64,000 bases of DNA, taken from positions 46,401 through 110,400 of the forward strand of contig CAXTVS010000005.1 of NCBI GenBank assembly GCA_964247735.1, given 5' to 3'. The notes below the pieces were generated by a model. The model searched no databases. It had not been told where the DNA came from and worked only from the letters and a program-made list of their open reading frames with translations. The stretch is from Lichenicola sp964247735 (GTDB taxonomy: Bacteria; Pseudomonadota; Alphaproteobacteria; Acetobacterales; Acetobacteraceae). Shown one piece after another: positions 16,076 to 24,710 of the stretch (within the stretch, counting starts at the first letter, position 1; every line of letters begins with the position of its first letter). The position numbers were made by a program, and so were the translations under genes.

Positions 16076-17050
16076 TCATGACGGCTTGCCCTCTGCCGAG
16101 CCGAGACCGAGCCGAGCGGCGACGTCGGCGACCTCCAGAGCGTTGAGGTCCGGCACCCGGAGCACCTGCACCTGGCCGTCGTGCCGGCCGACCGGAGCGG
16201 TCAGCACGGGGTCGCTGTGCCGCGAGAACAGCACCAGGCACCGGCAGCCCATCGCGGCGGCGAGGTGCATCGGGCCGGTGTCGTTGCCGACCGCCAGGGC
16301 GGCGCGGGAGGCGAGGCCGCCGAGCTCCAGCAGGCTGGTCCGGCCGGTCAGGTCATGCGCCGATGGGCAGGCGCGCAGGATCGCGGCCGCGAGCGGGGCG
16401 TCGCCGGCGGCACCCAGCACCACCGGGCTCATGCCGTCCGCCGCGAGCCGCACCGCCAGGGCGCCGAACCGCTCCGCCGGCCAGCGCTTGGCAGGTCGGT
16501 GCGGCGCCGCACCCGGGACCAGTAATGCCACCCGGCCAGGCAGCACCGAATCGGGCAGCACCGGGCCGTGCGGAGCCAACCAGGACAGGTCGGGATCCGG
16601 CACCGACGCGATGCCGGCCGCTGCGAGCTGGCCGGCCTGGCGCAGGCGGGTGTGCAGGCGGTCACGGTCCGGGTTGCGGTCGGGGTGGGAGCAGCCAGGC
16701 GCGATGCCGGACCAGGGCGGGCGACCGGCCAGCAGGTGGTAGCGGGACGAGCGCCCGGACGTTTGCAGGTCGTAGACGAAGTCGTGGCCGGCGAGCAGGC
16801 GGCGCAGGCGACGGAGGCCGCCGAGGTTCCACGGCGCCGGGCGGGTGTCGAGGGCGACGGCGTCGAACCAGGGGCTGGCGGAGGCGAGGCCGAGGAACGG
16901 CGCGGTGGTCAGCAGGGTGACGTGCGCGTCCGAATGATGCGTGCGGATGGCGGCGAACGGGGCGAAGGCCAGCACCATGTCGCCGAGCGCGCCCAGCTTG
17001 ATCACCAGGACCCGCCGCACCGCACGCGCCGGCGGACGGTCAGCCGGCAT
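16076..17050 (-). CDS. Glycosyltransferase family 9 (heptosyltransferase-like)
   Basis: The 324-residue protein has the GT9 start RRVLVIKLGALGDMVLAFAPF and the late motif VGNDTGPMHLAAAMGCRCLV, in which the NDTGPMH sequence binds ADP-heptose in LPS heptosyltransferases. LVPGAAPHRPAKRWPAERF is the typical central motif. It would add a sugar to the LPS core at the inner membrane. The ATG at 17050 overlaps the stop of the upstream glycosyltransferase by 11 bases, so the two are co-translated. Confidence 0.92.
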   Translation of the reverse strand: MPADRPPARAVRRVLVIKLGALGDMVLAFAPFAAIRTHHSDAHVTLLTTAPFLGLASASPWFDAVALDTRPAPWNLGGLRRLRRLLAGHDFVYDLQTSGRSSRYHLLAGRPPWSGIAPGCSHPDRNPDRDRLHTRLRQAGQLAAAGIASVPDPDLSWLAPHGPVLPDSVLPGRVALLVPGAAPHRPAKRWPAERFGALAVRLAADGMSPVVLGAAGDAPLAAAILRACPSAHDLTGRTSLLELGGLASRAALAVGNDTGPMHLAAAMGCRCLVLFSRHSDPVLTAPVGRHDGQVQVLRVPDLNALEVADVAARLGLGSAEGKPS

Positions 17051-18251
17051 CCTGCGCCGCTGCCGGGCGATGCGGGAACGGATGACGCAGCAGCTCCTCG
17101 TAGACGTCGAGGGTCGCCTGCTGCATCGCCTCCGTGGTGTAGCGCGACAGCACGCGGGCGCGGGCGGCGGCACCAAGGCGGGCGCGCTCGTCGGGCGGCA
17201 GCGACAGCACGTGCCGGAGCAGGGCCGCCAGGGCGGCGGCGTCGCCGGGCGGAAAGGCGTAGCCGGTGACGCCGGGCTCCACCGTTTCCAGCGCGGCACC
17301 GTGGGCGGCGGCCAGCACCGGGCGCCGCATCGCCTGCGCCTCGACCACGGCGCGGCCGAACGGCTCGGGGTGGAGCGAAGGGACCACCACCAGGTCGGCG
17401 AGTGCCAGCGCTGCCGGCATGTCGGCGCAGTGGCCGGCGAAGCGCAGCCGGCTGCGCAGGCCGAGCCGGTCGGCCTGCTGCGCCAGGGTGCGGCCGAAGC
17501 TGCGCCGTCCGTCGGGGGTCGGGCCGACCAGGACGCAGACCCAGTCGAGGGCGGGCGCCTCGGCACGCAGCAGCGCCAGGGCGTCGAGCAGCAGCGCGTG
17601 CCCCTTCCAGGCGGTGACGCGGCCGGGAAGCATGATCACGGCGGCGTCGGGCAGCTGCCATTGCCGGGCCAGGGCGTGGATGCGGTCGCCGCGCACCGCG
17701 GCGGGATCGAATGCGTCGGTGTCGGCGCCGCGGGGGATGGTGCGCAGCCGGTCCGGGCCGACGCGGTAGCGGGACGCCACGCGCTCGGCGACGAAGCGGC
17801 TGATGGCGATGACGCGGTCGCCGGACGCCATCACCGCGTTGTAGGAGCGCTTGAACGGCAGGGTCTCGCTGTAGACGCCGTGCCAGGTGGTGACGAACGG
17901 CGTGCCGGTGCGCAGCGCGGCCCATCTCGCCGACCAGGCCGGGGCGCGGGAGCGCGCGTGCACCAGGTCGACCCGGTGGTGGCGGATCAGATGGGCCAGG
18001 CGGCGGCTGTTGAGCCAGATCGACAGCGGGTCCCTGGTCATGAGGCCGAGCGGGAGATGGACCGCGCCGGACCGCTCCAGCTGCGGCACCAGCCGGCCGC
18101 CGGCGCTGGCGACCAGGGCGGTGCCGCCGGCGCCGACGATCGCACGGGCGATCTCGATCGTGCCGCGCTCGACCCCGCCGGCCTGCAGGCTGGGCAGCAC
18201 CTGCAGCACGACCGGCGCCCTGCGTGCGGGGGCGTGGGAGGAGGACGGCAT
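17040..18251 (-). CDS. Glycosyltransferase family 4 (GT-B fold)
   Basis: This 403-residue protein begins VVLQVLPSLQAGGVERGTIE, the GT4 signature also seen in LPS core transferases. It continues with the donor-domain motifs VIMLPGRVTAWKGHALLLDA, VPSLHPEPFGRAVVEAQAM and the acidic EPFG loop. An in-frame ATG at 18287 is the alternative start. Overlap with the GT9 gene suggests joint action in LPS core or surface glycan assembly. Confidence 0.93.
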   Translation of the reverse strand: MPSSSHAPARRAPVVLQVLPSLQAGGVERGTIEIARAIVGAGGTALVASAGGRLVPQLERSGAVHLPLGLMTRDPLSIWLNSRRLAHLIRHHRVDLVHARSRAPAWSARWAALRTGTPFVTTWHGVYSETLPFKRSYNAVMASGDRVIAISRFVAERVASRYRVGPDRLRTIPRGADTDAFDPAAVRGDRIHALARQWQLPDAAVIMLPGRVTAWKGHALLLDALALLRAEAPALDWVCVLVGPTPDGRRSFGRTLAQQADRLGLRSRLRFAGHCADMPAALALADLVVVPSLHPEPFGRAVVEAQAMRRPVLAAAHGAALETVEPGVTGYAFPPGDAAALAALLRHVLSLPPDERARLGAAARARVLSRYTTEAMQQATLDVYEELLRHPFPHRPAAAQDAG

Positions 18252-18365
18252 GGCGGCGGCCTTAGCATGGGCACGGGTTCCCCGCATTAGCGGGACGCAC
18301 GCGGAGTTCATGCAACGTCCCGGTCGGGGGTGTCGTTGCGCAAGCGAGAGGACAGGAGAAACGGG

Positions 18366-18893
18366 ATGGCGACGACGGCGAAGAAGACCGATCCCAAGCT
18401 GTGGGACAAGGTCAAGAAGGAGGTCACCGACGGCGACAAGGGCGGCAAGCCGAAGCAGTGGTCGGCGCGGAAGGCGCAGCTGGCAACGGCGGAATACAAG
18501 AAGGAAAGCGGCGGCTACGACGGAGCCAAGTCCGCGGACAACCACCTGTCGCAGTGGACGAAGGAGGAGTGGGGCACGAAGTCGGGCGGCAAGTCCGGCG
18601 AGACCGGGGAGCGCTACCTGCCGAAGGACGCGCGCAAGTCGCTGAAGGACTCGGAGTACGAGCGGAGCACGGCCAAGAAGCGGGCGGACACGGCGAAGGG
18701 CAGGCAGTTCTCGGCCCAGCCGAAGGACGTGGCGAAGAAGACCGCGAAGCACCGCGATACCGGGCACGGCGGCACGCAGGGCGGCGCCCTCGACGGCATG
18801 ACCAGGCAGGCGCTGATGGCCAAGGCTGCGGAGAAGGGATTGAAGGGACGCTCGCGCATGAAGAAGCAGGAGCTGGTTGCCGCCCTGTCCTGA
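18366..18893 (+). CDS. DUF5872-type lysine-rich protein with C-terminal Rho-N/HeH-like motif
   Basis: The 175-residue, highly charged protein has DPKLWDKVKKEVTDGDKGG at the N terminus, the repeated pattern WSARKAQLATAEYKK, and a tail GMTRQALMAKAAEKGLKGRS resembling SAP/HeH-like nucleic-acid-binding helices. It is probably a small DNA- or RNA-associated basic protein; function is not established. The ATG at 18366 follows AGGAGAAACGGG, better than the upstream in-frame start at 18330. Confidence 0.82.
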   Translation: MATTAKKTDPKLWDKVKKEVTDGDKGGKPKQWSARKAQLATAEYKKESGGYDGAKSADNHLSQWTKEEWGTKSGGKSGETGERYLPKDARKSLKDSEYERSTAKKRADTAKGRQFSAQPKDVAKKTAKHRDTGHGGTQGGALDGMTRQALMAKAAEKGLKGRSRMKKQELVAALS

Positions 18894-18921
18894 GGGGAAG
18901 GCGTCGCGCTATCCTGGGCGG

Positions 18922-19659
18922 ATGGTCGACGAGACGCTGCATCACGTGGAACGGGCCGGGGTCAGGCTGGCGGCGCGGCATCGTCCGGGCAACGGACCGA
19001 CCCTGGTGTTCCTGCCCGGCCTGCGCAGCGACATGCTGGGCGACAAGGCGACGGCGCTTGGCTCCCATGCCGGGGCCCATGGCCGGGCGTTCCTGCGGCT
19101 GGACTATGCCGGCCATGGCGAGAGCGGCGGACGCTTCACCGACGGCACGATCGGGAGCTGGCGCGACGACGCGCATGCGGTGATCGAGGCGCTGGCGCCG
19201 GGACCGCTGGTGCTGGTGGGTTCGTCGATGGGCGGGTGGATCGGGCTGCTGCTGGCGATGGCGCTTCGCGAGCGGGTGCGCGGCTTCGTCGGGATCGCCG
19301 CGGCGCCCGATTTCACCCGGGCCATGGAGGCCGGTCTCGATCCTGGGCAGCGTGCGGCGCTGGCGCGGGACGGGATGGTGATGCTGCCGACCAGCCCGGA
19401 TCCGACGCCGCTGACGCGCCGGGCGCTGGACGACGGGCAGGCCTGTTGCGTGATGGGGCGGCCGATCCCCCTCGCCTGCCCGGTCCGGCTGCTGCACGGG
19501 CAGCGCGACACGGTGGTGTCGTGGCAGCTGGCGATGGCGATCGCGGACGCGGTCGAGGGCGACGACTGCCAGGTGCTGCTGGTGAAGGATGGCGACCACC
19601 GGCTGTCGCGGCCGCAGGACCTCCGGCTGCTGGTGGCGGCGGTGGAGGGACTCGATTAA
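18922..19659 (+). CDS. Alpha/beta hydrolase (ABHD10-like)
   Basis: The 245-residue protein shows TLVFLPGLRSDMLGDKATAL, the LDYAGHGESGG turn, nucleophile Ser in VLVGSSMGGWIGLLLA, acid in LLHGQRDTVV and His in LVKDGDHRLSRP. This arrangement, with PGLRSDM after the oxyanion strand, is typical of ABHD10-type thioesterase/esterase enzymes in alphaproteobacteria. The ATG at 18922 gives the family N terminus. It converges on the epimerase gene, 7 bases apart. Confidence 0.9.
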   Translation: MVDETLHHVERAGVRLAARHRPGNGPTLVFLPGLRSDMLGDKATALGSHAGAHGRAFLRLDYAGHGESGGRFTDGTIGSWRDDAHAVIEALAPGPLVLVGSSMGGWIGLLLAMALRERVRGFVGIAAAPDFTRAMEAGLDPGQRAALARDGMVMLPTSPDPTPLTRRALDDGQACCVMGRPIPLACPVRLLHGQRDTVVSWQLAMAIADAVEGDDCQVLLVKDGDHRLSRPQDLRLLVAAVEGLD

Positions 19660-19666
19660 GGCTTGC

Positions 19667-20518
19667 TCAACCGCCGGCGGCGAGGATGGCGCGCAGCCCT
19701 TCGCGATAGGTGGGATGGTGCCATTGCCGACGCAGCGCCTCCCGGGTCAGCCGGCTCGACACCTTGCGGTTCTCCGCCCAGAAGCTGCGGCCCATCGGGC
19801 TCATCGCCGGCAGCGCGTCGGCAAGCGGAACCGCGGGCGGCGGCGGCAGGCCGAGCAGGCGGGCCGCCTCCTCGATCACGACGGCGCTTTCCGCGGGCAG
19901 GTCGTCGGACAGGTTGAGCACCCGTGTGGGCGGCCCGTCCGCCATGGCCGCCACCGTGGCGCCGGCGATGTCGTCGCGGTGGATGCGGCCGAAGCAGTGG
20001 CCGGGTGCAACGACGCGGCGGCTGTCGCCGGCGCGCAGGGCGTCGAACACGCTGCGTCCGGGGCCGTAGATGCCGGCCAGGCGGAGGATGTCGCATCGGC
20101 TGCCGAGCCGGGCGGCGAGTTCGGCCCAATCGCGTTCCGCGGCGACGCGGCGCTGGCCGCGCGGCCCGGTCGGTGCCGGCGGCGTGGTCTCGTCGACCCA
20201 GCCGCCGGCGCGGTCGCCATAGACGCCGGTGGTGGAGAAGTAGCCGATCCAGTCCGGGCGGTGGCGCTGCATTGCCGCGCCGAGCAGGCGCAGGATCGGG
20301 TCGCCCTCGGCATCGGGCGGGGCACTGGCGAGCCAGTGCGTCGCGCTGCCGAGCAGGGCGGCGGCTCCTTCGGGGCGGACCACCGCCACGCCGGGCGGCG
20401 GTGCGGCGGCGCGCCGGCTGGTGCCGGTGACGCGGTATCCGGCGTCGGCCGCGCAGGCGGCGACCGCGGCGGCGGAATAGCCCAGCCCGAAGATCAGCAG
20501 GTGCGGCGGCCGGCTCAC
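19667..20518 (-). CDS. YeeZ-like NAD-dependent epimerase/dehydratase
   Basis: This 283-residue protein begins with a Rossmann-like HLLIFGLGYSAAAVA motif instead of the classical TGxxGxxG, as in YeeZ. STTGVYGDRAGGWVDE contains the YGD motif, and FGRIHRDDIAGATVAAM and RVLNLSDDLPAESAVV follow. The family is a poorly characterised SDR branch. The N-terminal ATG lies about 85 bases from the divergent TPR gene. Confidence 0.88.
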   Translation of the reverse strand: MSRPPHLLIFGLGYSAAAVAACAADAGYRVTGTSRRAAAPPPGVAVVRPEGAAALLGSATHWLASAPPDAEGDPILRLLGAAMQRHRPDWIGYFSTTGVYGDRAGGWVDETTPPAPTGPRGQRRVAAERDWAELAARLGSRCDILRLAGIYGPGRSVFDALRAGDSRRVVAPGHCFGRIHRDDIAGATVAAMADGPPTRVLNLSDDLPAESAVVIEEAARLLGLPPPPAVPLADALPAMSPMGRSFWAENRKVSSRLTREALRRQWHHPTYREGLRAILAAGG

Positions 20519-20604
20519 GCGCGCACCGACGTCACGGCTGCGAGACGCGATGCGGCCACGCTTGACCGGAGCCGGGTCGGGCGCGGCAGAATGGGGATGT
20601 TGCC

Positions 20605-21435
20605 ATGAAACGCGTTCTTTTCCTGCTCGGCCTGCTGCTGCCTATCGCCGTCCTGGCGGCGGTCGGTTCCGCTCGGGCGACCGAGGCGACGCAGCGGGCG
20701 CAAGGAGCGCAACGCCTGGCGCGGCTGGAGGCTCCGCCGCACCGCGGCCACGTGGTCCCGGCAGCCGCCAACCCGTGCCTGGCGCTGCTGTCGACCGATC
20801 CGGCCGGGGCGTCGGACTATGCGGAGGACTGGTCGAAGCGCAACGGCGACGATGCGGCGGCGCAATGCGCGGCCCTTGCGGCGGTGGCGCTGGGCGATCC
20901 GGAGGCCGGGGCGACGAAGCTCGACGCGCTGTCCCGCGAGGCGCGCCTTCCCGGTCCGCGTCGCGCGGCGCTGGCGGACCAGGCGGCCCAGGCATGGCTG
21001 TCGGCGGGCCGGCCGGATCGGGCGCTCGCCGCGGCGACGCTTGCGGTGTCGCTCGAACCGGCCGACCCGTCGCTGCTGACCGACCGGGCGCGCGCCGCCC
21101 TCGCGGCCGGCCAGGCGTCGCAGGCGGTGACAGACCTGTCCGCCGTGCTGGCGAGCCATCCCGGGGAGACCGAGGCGCTGGTGGTCCGCGCCACCGCGTA
21201 TCGCAAGCTGGACCAGATCGACGCGGCACGTGCCGACATCGACGCGGCCTGCGCGGCGCTGCCGGACGAGCCGGACGCGCTGCTGGAGCGCGGCATTCTG
21301 CGCGAGCGGTCGGGCGACCTGGAGGGCGCGCGTCAAGACTGGGACCGGGTGCTGTCGCTGTCGCCGGACACGCACGAGGCGGACCTGGCGCAGCAGGACC
21401 TGGCGCTGCTGGAAGCCGGGCCGGACGCGCGCTGA
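20605..21435 (+). CDS. Secreted TPR-repeat protein
   Basis: The N terminus is a signal peptide (KRVLFLLGLLLPIAVLAAVG, cleaved near SARATEA). Four or more tetratricopeptide-like helical pairs follow, for example DRALAAATLAVSLEPADPSL, YRKLDQIDAARADIDAAC and RSGDLEGARQDWDRVLSLSP. Such proteins scaffold periplasmic or envelope complexes; no partner is evident. A palindromic element ends the transcript 22 bases after the stop. Confidence 0.85.
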   Translation: MKRVLFLLGLLLPIAVLAAVGSARATEATQRAQGAQRLARLEAPPHRGHVVPAAANPCLALLSTDPAGASDYAEDWSKRNGDDAAAQCAALAAVALGDPEAGATKLDALSREARLPGPRRAALADQAAQAWLSAGRPDRALAAATLAVSLEPADPSLLTDRARAALAAGQASQAVTDLSAVLASHPGETEALVVRATAYRKLDQIDAARADIDAACAALPDEPDALLERGILRERSGDLEGARQDWDRVLSLSPDTHEADLAQQDLALLEAGPDAR

Positions 21436-21456
21436 CGCGTTGCTAGGGCATCTTCA

Positions 21457-21483
21457 CCCGATCAGGCAGTCCACCTGATCGGG
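21457..21483. repeat. REP-like palindrome, likely bidirectional terminator
   Basis: The arms CCCGATCAGG (21457-21466) and CCTGATCGGG (21474-21483) pair perfectly around a 7-base loop. Weaker outer complementarity runs to flanking CTAGGGCA and TGCTCTAG words (about 21443-21494). The element lies between two convergent stops (TPR protein and aminotransferase). The CTAG-bounded form resembles palindromic repeats scattered in many alphaproteobacterial genomes. Confidence 0.6.
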
Positions 21484-21490
21484 ATCTGCT

Positions 21491-22672
21491 CTAGGCGCGG
21501 GCGGCGAAGAACCCGACGAGGCGGTCGCAGGCTTGGCGCAGCCGCTCCTCCTCCACCGCGAAGCACAGCCTGAGGCAGCCCTCTCCTGCCGGTCCGAAGG
21601 CACGGCCGGGGGCGAGGCCGACGCGGGCCTCGCGCAGCAGCGCCTTGGCCAGGTCGAGGCTGTCGGTGCAGCCGGGCACCGAGAAGAACGAATACATCGC
21701 GCCGTCCGGGCACGGCACCACCACGCCCGGGATCGCGCCGAGCAGCGCGCAGGCGAGGTCGCGCCGGGCGCGGAGCCGGGCCACCGTTTCGGCCACGAAC
21801 GGCTCGCCGCCTTCGAGGGCTGCGACCGCGGCGCGCTGGATGAAGGCCGGCGCGCAGGAGGTGCTGTACTCGACCAGCTTGCCCAGCGCCGGCATCAGCG
21901 GCTCCGGCGCGTTGATCCAGCCGAGCCGCCAGCCGGTCATCGCCCAGGTCTTGGAGAACGAGTTGATCGCGACCAGGCGGTCTCCCGGCTCGGCGATCTC
22001 CAGGAACGCAGGCGCCGCCGGCCGGTCGAACACCAGGCGCTCGTAGACGTCGTCGGCGAGGATCCAGATGCCGTGGCGGCGGCAGTGCCGGAGCAGCACC
22101 TCCTGCTCGTCGCGGGACAGCATCCAGCCGGTCGGGTTGGCCGGCGTGTTCAGGATCACCATCCGGGTGCCCGGCGTGAGGGCCTCGAGCAGCTGGTGGA
22201 GGTCGATGCGCCATTGCCCGGCCTCGAGGCGAAGCGGCACCGTCGCGACCGTGGCGCCGACGACAGCCGGAATGCCGCCGAGGTTGGGCCAGTGCGGCGT
22301 CGGCAGCACCACCCGGTCGCCCGGCGACAGCAGCGCCTGGCAGACGACGTGAACGGCGTTCACGCCGGACGGGGTGACGCAGACGCGCTCCGGGGCCGAC
22401 CGCCGCCCGAGCCCGGCCTGGTAGCGGGCAATGGCCTCGCGCAGCGCCGGGATGCCGTAGTTGGACACGTAGAAGGTGTCGCCATCGTCGAGCGCCCGCT
22501 TCGCCGCCTCGCGGATGAAGGCCGGGGTGAGCGAGTCCGGCTCGCCGAACCACAGCGGGATCACGTCCGGCAGGCCGGCGCCGGCATGCGCCACCTCGCG
22601 GATCAGCGACCCGGACAGCGACTCGACCTCGGAGCGGGCCAGGGTGTCGAAGCCGGGCGTGCGGTGGTGCAT
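21491..22672 (-). CDS. PLP-dependent class I/II aminotransferase
   Basis: This 393-residue fold-type I aminotransferase shows FYVSNYGIPALREAIARYQ, the substrate-side ILNTPANPTGWMLS, ILADDVYERLVFD, and the PLP Lys in NSFSKTWAMTGWRLGWI. An Arg for the carboxylate sits in GCLRLCFAVEEER. It groups with the AspC/YbdL-like enzymes; the exact amino acid cannot be told from sequence alone. No biosynthetic neighbour helps. Confidence 0.93.
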   Translation of the reverse strand: MHHRTPGFDTLARSEVESLSGSLIREVAHAGAGLPDVIPLWFGEPDSLTPAFIREAAKRALDDGDTFYVSNYGIPALREAIARYQAGLGRRSAPERVCVTPSGVNAVHVVCQALLSPGDRVVLPTPHWPNLGGIPAVVGATVATVPLRLEAGQWRIDLHQLLEALTPGTRMVILNTPANPTGWMLSRDEQEVLLRHCRRHGIWILADDVYERLVFDRPAAPAFLEIAEPGDRLVAINSFSKTWAMTGWRLGWINAPEPLMPALGKLVEYSTSCAPAFIQRAAVAALEGGEPFVAETVARLRARRDLACALLGAIPGVVVPCPDGAMYSFFSVPGCTDSLDLAKALLREARVGLAPGRAFGPAGEGCLRLCFAVEEERLRQACDRLVGFFAARA

Positions 22673-22771
22673 CGTGGGTGGGTCCTGGGCTTGCCGGAAG
22701 GCGGAAAACTGGGTCAGCGGGGCGTAGCATGTCCGCGACAGGTAGACCCTGCGTTTCCGGAATGGCCGCCG

Positions 22772-23965
22772 TCAGGCGGCGCTGCCGGCGGCCCAGCCGC
22801 TCGACCAGGCCCACTGGAAGTTGTAGCCGCCGAGCCAGCCGGTGACGTCGACCGCCTCGCCGACGAAGAACAGGCCGGGCACCGCCCTGGCCTCCATGGT
22901 GCGCGACGACAGCGCGCCGGTGTCGATGCCGCCGCGCGTCACCTCGGCCTTGGCGTAGCCCTCGGTCCCGGTCGGGACCAGCTGCCAGTCACCGAGGCGG
23001 GCGGCCACCGCGCTCAGCGTGGCGGCGGGCAGGCCGCCGAGCGGGCCGGCGGCGTCCTGCTCGGCGGCCACCGCCTGGGCCAGGCGCTGCGGCAGCAGCT
23101 CGGACAGCACGGTGGCGAGCTCTGCCTTGCCGCGGGTCTGCCGCCGCTGCTTCAGGTGGGCGACGACGTCCCGACCGGGAGCGAGGTCGAGACGCAGCGC
23201 CTCGCCTGCCTGCCAGTACGACGACACCTGCAGCAGCGCCGGGCCCGACAGGCCGCGATGGGTGAACAGCATCGCCTCGGGGAAGGCGGCGGTGCCGCAG
23301 CGGGCGACCACGTCCAGCGACACCCCGGCCAGGCTGCGCATCGCGTCCTGCGCGGGCCCGCTGAAGGTGAACGGCACCAGGGCCGGGGCGATGGAGGTCA
23401 GGGGCACGCCGAACTGCCGGGCGACGTCGTAGGCGAAGCCGGTGGCGCCGATCTTGGGGATCGACAGGCCGCCGGTGGCGACCACCAGGCTGGCGGCGGC
23501 GAAGCTGCCGTGGTCGGTGGCGACCCGCCAGTCGTCCGGACGCTCGATGGCGGTGACGCGGTGGCCGGTGCGGAGCGCGACCCCGGCCGCGTCGCACTCG
23601 GCCAGCAGCATGGCGACGACCTGGCGCGCGGAGCCTTCGCAGAACAGCTGGCCCAACGTTCTTTCGTGCCAGGTGATGCGGTGGCGCTCGACCAGGGACA
23701 GGAAGTCGTCGGCGGTGTAGCGGGCGAGGGCCGAGCGGCAGAAATGCGGGTTCTGCGACAGGTAGCGTTCGGGGCGGCAGTCGCGGTTGGTGAAGTTGCA
23801 GCGGCCGCCGCCGGAGATGACGATCTTGGCGCCGGGCTCCGCGGCATGGTCGAGCAGCAGCACGCGGCGGCCGCGGCCTCCCGCCGCGATCGCCGCCATC
23901 AGCCCGGCGGCGCCGGCCCCGAGGATGACGACGTCGTAGCGGACCGGGCGGGCGCCGGTGGGCAG
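22772..23965 (-). CDS. BaiN/RdsA-type NAD(P)/FAD oxidoreductase (HI0933 family), CTG start likely
   Basis: The family signatures are YDVVILGAGAAGLMAAIAAG (FAD Rossmann), GAKIVISGGGRCNFTNRD, and the C-terminal VPGLFFVGEAVDVTGWLGGY. The first ATG (23899) lies after the Rossmann strand and would truncate it. In the open frame back to the stop at 24011 there is no ATG, GTG or TTG, only CTG at 23965 and ATT at 23974. CTG 23965 follows the GST stop by one base (TGAGCTG), so coupled initiation is plausible. Given with the CTG start it is 397 residues. A sequencing or assembly error cannot be excluded. Confidence 0.85.
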   Translation of the reverse strand: MPTGARPVRYDVVILGAGAAGLMAAIAAGGRGRRVLLLDHAAEPGAKIVISGGGRCNFTNRDCRPERYLSQNPHFCRSALARYTADDFLSLVERHRITWHERTLGQLFCEGSARQVVAMLLAECDAAGVALRTGHRVTAIERPDDWRVATDHGSFAAASLVVATGGLSIPKIGATGFAYDVARQFGVPLTSIAPALVPFTFSGPAQDAMRSLAGVSLDVVARCGTAAFPEAMLFTHRGLSGPALLQVSSYWQAGEALRLDLAPGRDVVAHLKQRRQTRGKAELATVLSELLPQRLAQAVAAEQDAAGPLGGLPAATLSAVAARLGDWQLVPTGTEGYAKAEVTRGGIDTGALSSRTMEARAVPGLFFVGEAVDVTGWLGGYNFQWAWSSGWAAGSAA

Positions 23966-23966
23966 C

Positions 23967-24635
23967 TCAGAAATCGAGGTCGCCGTAGTGGTCGGGAGGG
24001 TTGATGCCGATCACGCGGTCGTTCAGCAGGGCGCGGAAGCAGGGGCGCGACTTCACCCGGGCGTACCAGTCCTTGGTCGGCGGGCTCAGCGACCAGTCGA
24101 TGTCGGCGATGTAGTCGAGCGAGGAGAGCTGGGCGGCGGCGGCGAAGTCGGCCAGCGACAGCGACGGGCCGGCCAGCCATTTCCGGGTCTCGGCCAGCCA
24201 GCCGATGTAGTCCAGGTGGTAGCGGATGTTGGCGTAGCCGGCGCGCAAGGCGGTGGCGTCCGGGTTGCCGCGGCCCATCAGGCGCTTGAGGTACTTCTCG
24301 CCCAGCAGGTTGCGGGTGACCTCGTGGTGGAACTTGCCGTCGAACCAGGCGGCGAGCCGGCGCACCTCGACCCGCTCGGCAAGGGTGCGGCCGAGCAGCG
24401 GGGTGTCGGGGTAGGCTTCCTCCAGGTACTCGCAGATCACCGCCGAGTCGGGAATCGACAAACCGTTCTCCTCGACCAGCATCGGCACGGTGCCGGCCGG
24501 ATTGAGGTCGAGGAACTCGGGCCGGCGTTCCCACACCTTCTCGTTCTTCAGCTCGAACGGCAGCCGCTTTTCCGACAGCACCAGGCGGACCTTGCGCGAG
24601 AACGGCGAGAGCGGGATGTGGTGCAGGATGCGCAT
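23967..24635 (-). CDS. Glutathione S-transferase family protein
   Basis: The 222-residue protein has a thioredoxin-fold N domain with HHIPLSPFSRKVRLVLSEK (Ser as candidate catalytic residue), the cis-Pro segment GTVPMLVEENGLSIPDSAVI, and a helical C domain with LSLADFAAAAQLSSLDYI. It is glutathione-dependent by family; the substrate is unknown. It is immediately upstream of the flavoprotein gene with a one-base gap. Confidence 0.93.
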   Translation of the reverse strand: MRILHHIPLSPFSRKVRLVLSEKRLPFELKNEKVWERRPEFLDLNPAGTVPMLVEENGLSIPDSAVICEYLEEAYPDTPLLGRTLAERVEVRRLAAWFDGKFHHEVTRNLLGEKYLKRLMGRGNPDATALRAGYANIRYHLDYIGWLAETRKWLAGPSLSLADFAAAAQLSSLDYIADIDWSLSPPTKDWYARVKSRPCFRALLNDRVIGINPPDHYGDLDF

Positions 24636-24710
24636 GGGCGCGGACCGTATTTCATCCCACAGCCGGTTGCCAGAGAGCCGGCGCACCGCGGGCGGAACGT
24701 TGCCGGTTTG

